Source of the DNA: Notolepis coatsorum
Taxonomy: Eukaryota > Chordata > Actinopteri > Aulopiformes > Paralepididae
Reading direction: 5' to 3'
Assembly: GCA_963971535.1 (NCBI GenBank)
Contig: OZ020601.1
Coordinates: 15,780,140-15,844,139, forward strand
DNA length: 64,000 nt
In this document: positions 63,741 through 64,000 of the stretch, piece by piece
Position numbering within the stretch: the first letter of the stretch is position 1
Layout: every line of letters starts with the position of its first letter
Program-made: the position numbers and the translations under genes
Notes under the pieces: model-generated
Databases searched by the model: none
Told to the model about the DNA's origin: nothing
What the model saw: the letters and a program-made list of their open reading frames with translations, nothing else

Positions 63741-64000
63741 TATAGGACAGACAGACAGCAGGGAGGAGAGGCGTGCAGCTGAAACCACTGTGATGCTCCA
63801 TGTTTATAATAAAGTATGTTTGCACCACAAAACATGAAAGGTCGGTGATGTGTCACAACTCTTAAACTCAGTTATTAGTTCAAGTTTCCCCCAGTTTGTA
63901 TTCATGGCGACTTCCTGATGGTAAACTATAGTACCAGTTGAACGCACCACAAGACAGACTGACTGACTGGCTTACTGACTGACTGACTGACTAACTGATT
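63741..64000. other. Upstream intron or flank of the minus-strand gene, nothing identified
   Basis: No exon with credible splice sites was found. A GACT-rich run lies at the window edge. Confidence 0.4.

Overview
The window is vertebrate, almost certainly teleost fish, nuclear DNA. Short GT-AG exons sit in introns packed with fish-type mobile DNA: tRNA-derived SINEs, LINE 3' ends, BEL/Pao and DIRS elements, hAT, Tc1/mariner, piggyBac-like and Kolobok-like elements, and many minisatellites. There is no prokaryotic organisation, no CRISPR array, and no tRNA or rRNA gene apart from SINE heads.

Two host genes can be supported. (1) A complete DAPK2-type death-associated protein kinase on the + strand. 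Eleven coding exons between 1987 and 29611 join in frame to 362 codons: kinase domain, calmodulin-binding autoregulatory segment and a short DAPK2-like tail. A 5' UTR splice acceptor lies at 1958 and a poly(A) signal at 29716. One intron is of the GC-AG type and one exon is only 27 bp. (2) On the - strand at 57698-63739, the last two exons of an unrecognised low-complexity gene. They join in phase 0 and encode a charged Arg/Glu-rich stretch, an 8-residue Leu-Asp-Asn-Thr repeat, a Thr-Arg-Ala-Val repeat and a Thr/Lys/Asp-rich tail. Its upstream exons are outside the window or not recognisable.

Layout: 1-529, gag-like retroelement fragment (-). 1959-29721, dapk2 with introns holding a solo BEL-type LTR with its target duplication (2838-4271), a tandem array built from a SINE tRNA head (4836-5790), two LINE 3' ends, a gypsy integrase remnant, a 385-bp GAGT run, a Tc1/mariner-like element, a hAT transposase remnant split by a SINE, a 51-bp minisatellite, two related fold-back elements with 9-bp target duplications (16335-17832 and 19524-19814), a 25-copy array of the exon-9 splice acceptor (18640-19390), and a DIRS element (23087-28303, -). 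29839-31076, L1/Tx1-like LINE just past the dapk2 poly(A) signal. 31187-31409, palindromic MITE. 31909-36886, 5' LTR plus gag-protease-partial RT of a BEL/Pao element that is broken off at a 24-bp minisatellite. 36905-42705, a non-coding LTR element (two about 1.93-kb LTRs, - orientation) inserted in that minisatellite. 45229-50418, second DIRS copy (+), itself carrying a SINE. 51185-57628, further minisatellites, a Kolobok-like and a hAT-like element. 57698-63739, the - strand gene, whose intron holds a SINE, two minisatellites and a piggyBac-like element.

The most notable features are the amplified splice-acceptor minisatellite that ends exactly on dapk2 exon 9, the pair of 9-bp-TSD fold-back elements carrying LINE tails, and the nested BEL / minisatellite / LTR-element structure. 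All family assignments come from reading motifs; no database search was possible.
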